Source: Erwinia pyri (GTDB lineage: Bacteria; Pseudomonadota; Gammaproteobacteria; Enterobacterales; Enterobacteriaceae). Taken from it: a DNA stretch of 64,000 bases. Every line of letters starts with the position of its first letter. Positions within the stretch are counted from its first letter, which is position 1. Both the position numbers and the translations under genes were made by a program. The stretch is taken from assembly GCF_030758455.1 (NCBI RefSeq), contig NZ_CP132353.1:4030001-4094000 (forward strand), given 5' to 3'. This document shows positions 62,984-64,000 of this stretch, piece by piece. The notes below the pieces were generated by a model. That model was not told the DNA's origin, made no database searches, and was given only the letters and a program-made list of their open reading frames with translations.

Positions 62984-62999
62984 CTGGTTATCCATTCAG
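62984..62999. promoter_or_regulatory. LexA (SOS) box between ssb and uvrA
   Basis: CTGGTTATCCATTCAG fits CTG-N10-CAG. The right half is the same as the E. coli uvrA box. A CATAAT -10-like element follows at 63012-63017 for uvrA. Confidence 0.8.
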
Positions 63000-63077
63000 G
63001 TTTTTTTGTGCCATAATAACAGGCTTCATTCTGACCGTGCCTGCACGGTGAGGTCTGTGTTAATCCGGGAATTGTGA

Positions 63078-64000
63078 ATGGATAAGATCGAAGTACGGGG
63101 TGCACGCACCCATAATTTGAAAAATATCAACCTGATCATCCCTCGCGACAAACTGATCGTTGTCACAGGCCTGTCAGGCTCCGGTAAGTCCTCGCTGGCG
63201 TTCGATACGCTCTACGCCGAGGGGCAACGCCGTTACGTGGAATCTCTCTCTGCCTATGCGCGCCAGTTTCTCTCCCTGATGGAGAAGCCGGACGTGGATC
63301 ATATTGAAGGGCTGTCGCCAGCCATTTCGATCGAGCAGAAATCCACGTCGCATAACCCGCGCTCCACCGTGGGGACTATCACTGAAATTCATGACTACCT
63401 GCGCCTGCTGTTTGCCCGCGTGGGTGAGCCTCGTTGCCCGGATCACGACGTGCCGCTGGCCGCACAAACCGTCAGCCAGATGGTGGATAACGTGCTGGCC
63501 CAGCCGGAAGGCCGTCGCCTGATGCTGCTGGCGCCGATCATCAAAGATCGTAAAGGCGAGCACACCAAGACGCTGGAAAACCTGGCATCACAGGGCTATA
63601 TCCGCGCCCGTATTGATGGTGAAGTGTGCGATCTGTCAGATCCGCCAAAGCTTGAGCTGCAGAAGAAGCACACCATTGAAGTGGTGGTAGACCGCTTTAA
63701 AGTGCGTGAAGACTTACAGCAGCGCCTGGCGGAATCTTTTGAGACTGCGCTGGAGCTTTCCGGCGGTACCGCCGTTGTGGCTGATATGGACGACGAAGCG
63801 GCCGAAGAACTGGTGTTCTCCGCTAATTTCGCCTGTCCGGTCTGCGGCTACAGCATGAGCGAGCTGGAACCGCGCCTCTTCTCCTTCAACAATCCGGCCG
63901 GCGCCTGCCCTACCTGTGACGGCCTTGGCGTGCAGCAATATTTCGACCCGGACCGCGTGGTGCAGAATCCAGAGCTGTCGCTGGCTGGCGGCGCTATCCG
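63078..64000 (+). CDS. uvrA: UvrA excinuclease ATPase subunit, 5' part
   Basis: The gene runs off the window. The first 307 codons show [17 protein letters not shown] at the start and the Walker [10 protein letters not shown] (31-39), then the insertion and first zinc-binding region (CPVCGYS near 253, CPTCDG). UvrA recognises bulky DNA lesions with UvrB in nucleotide excision repair. Divergent from ssb with a LexA box between. Confidence 0.97.
   Translation, partial: MDKIEVRGARTHNLKNINLIIPRDKLIVVTGLSGSGKSSLAFDTLYAEGQRRYVESLSAYARQFLSLMEKPDVDHIEGLSPAISIEQKSTSHNPRSTVGTITEIHDYLRLLFARVGEPRCPDHDVPLAAQTVSQMVDNVLAQPEGRRLMLLAPIIKDRKGEHTKTLENLASQGYIRARIDGEVCDLSDPPKLELQKKHTIEVVVDRFKVREDLQQRLAESFETALELSGGTAVVADMDDEAAEELVFSANFACPVCGYSMSELEPRLFSFNNPAGACPTCDGLGVQQYFDPDRVVQNPELSLAGGAI

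Overview
The window reads as a chromosomal segment of a member of the Enterobacterales, most likely Erwiniaceae (Erwinia/Pantoea relatives). The assignment rests on near-complete E. coli-type proteins in E. coli-like order (acs-yjcH-actP, yjcE, ghxP, soxR/soxS, yjcB, ssb/uvrA), mixed with genes typical of Erwinia/Pantoea such as the three-subunit membrane gluconate dehydrogenase. No database search was possible, so names rest on recognised motifs and remembered family sequences.

Layout. 0-3.3 kb: a GNAT acetyltransferase, a PRISE-type reductase with a divergent LysR regulator, and a VOC protein. 3.5-9.0 kb: a periplasmic gluconate-type dehydrogenase operon (Tat-exported small subunit, GMC flavoprotein, tri-haem cytochrome c), divergent from a sugar-porter MFS gene. 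A perfect GntR-like palindrome lies between them. 9.0-20.7 kb: a four-PAS GGDEF-EAL protein, SbmA, an Rpn-type nuclease, single-chain dihydroxyacetone kinase, the aerotaxis receptor Aer and GltP. 21.2-36.1 kb: a conserved block of acs-yjcH-actP, yfaZ, a CidA/CidB pair with its LysR regulator, yjcE, ghxP, a GST, soxR/soxS with a textbook operator, a DgcN-like diguanylate cyclase, and yjcB.

In E. coli yjcB sits next to ssb. Here about 26 kb of accessory genes separates them (36.1-62.2 kb). It starts with an AT-rich part holding a flippase, a TupA-like ATP-grasp protein and a truncated IS3-type transposase. It continues through an AraC/EamA pair, a VirK/YbjX protein, and an electrophile/aldehyde detoxification cluster (OYE, DJ-1/PfpI protein, alpha/beta hydrolase, aldehyde dehydrogenase) with three copies of a TAGAC-N5-GTCTA operator. 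The last 10 kb is cut into blocks by four same-orientation copies of a terminator module. Two of these are attached to intact, protein-identical DUF1471 (BhsA-like) genes, one to a 3' remnant of such a gene, and one serves as the ssb terminator. Cargo between them is a glutathione peroxidase; an MFS/SDR/LysR set; a two-component system with a secreted hydrolase and a DUF4142 protein; and an MscS-type channel.

The window ends with ssb and the first 307 codons of uvrA, divergent around a LexA box. I saw no rRNA, tRNA, CRISPR array or complete insertion sequence. I cannot show that a wholly new system is present. The strongest leads are the terminator-tagged modular region, the shared operators of the detoxification cluster, the 11-bp-phased repeats beside the two-component module, and an orphan terminator that suggests a small RNA at 17.3-17.45 kb.
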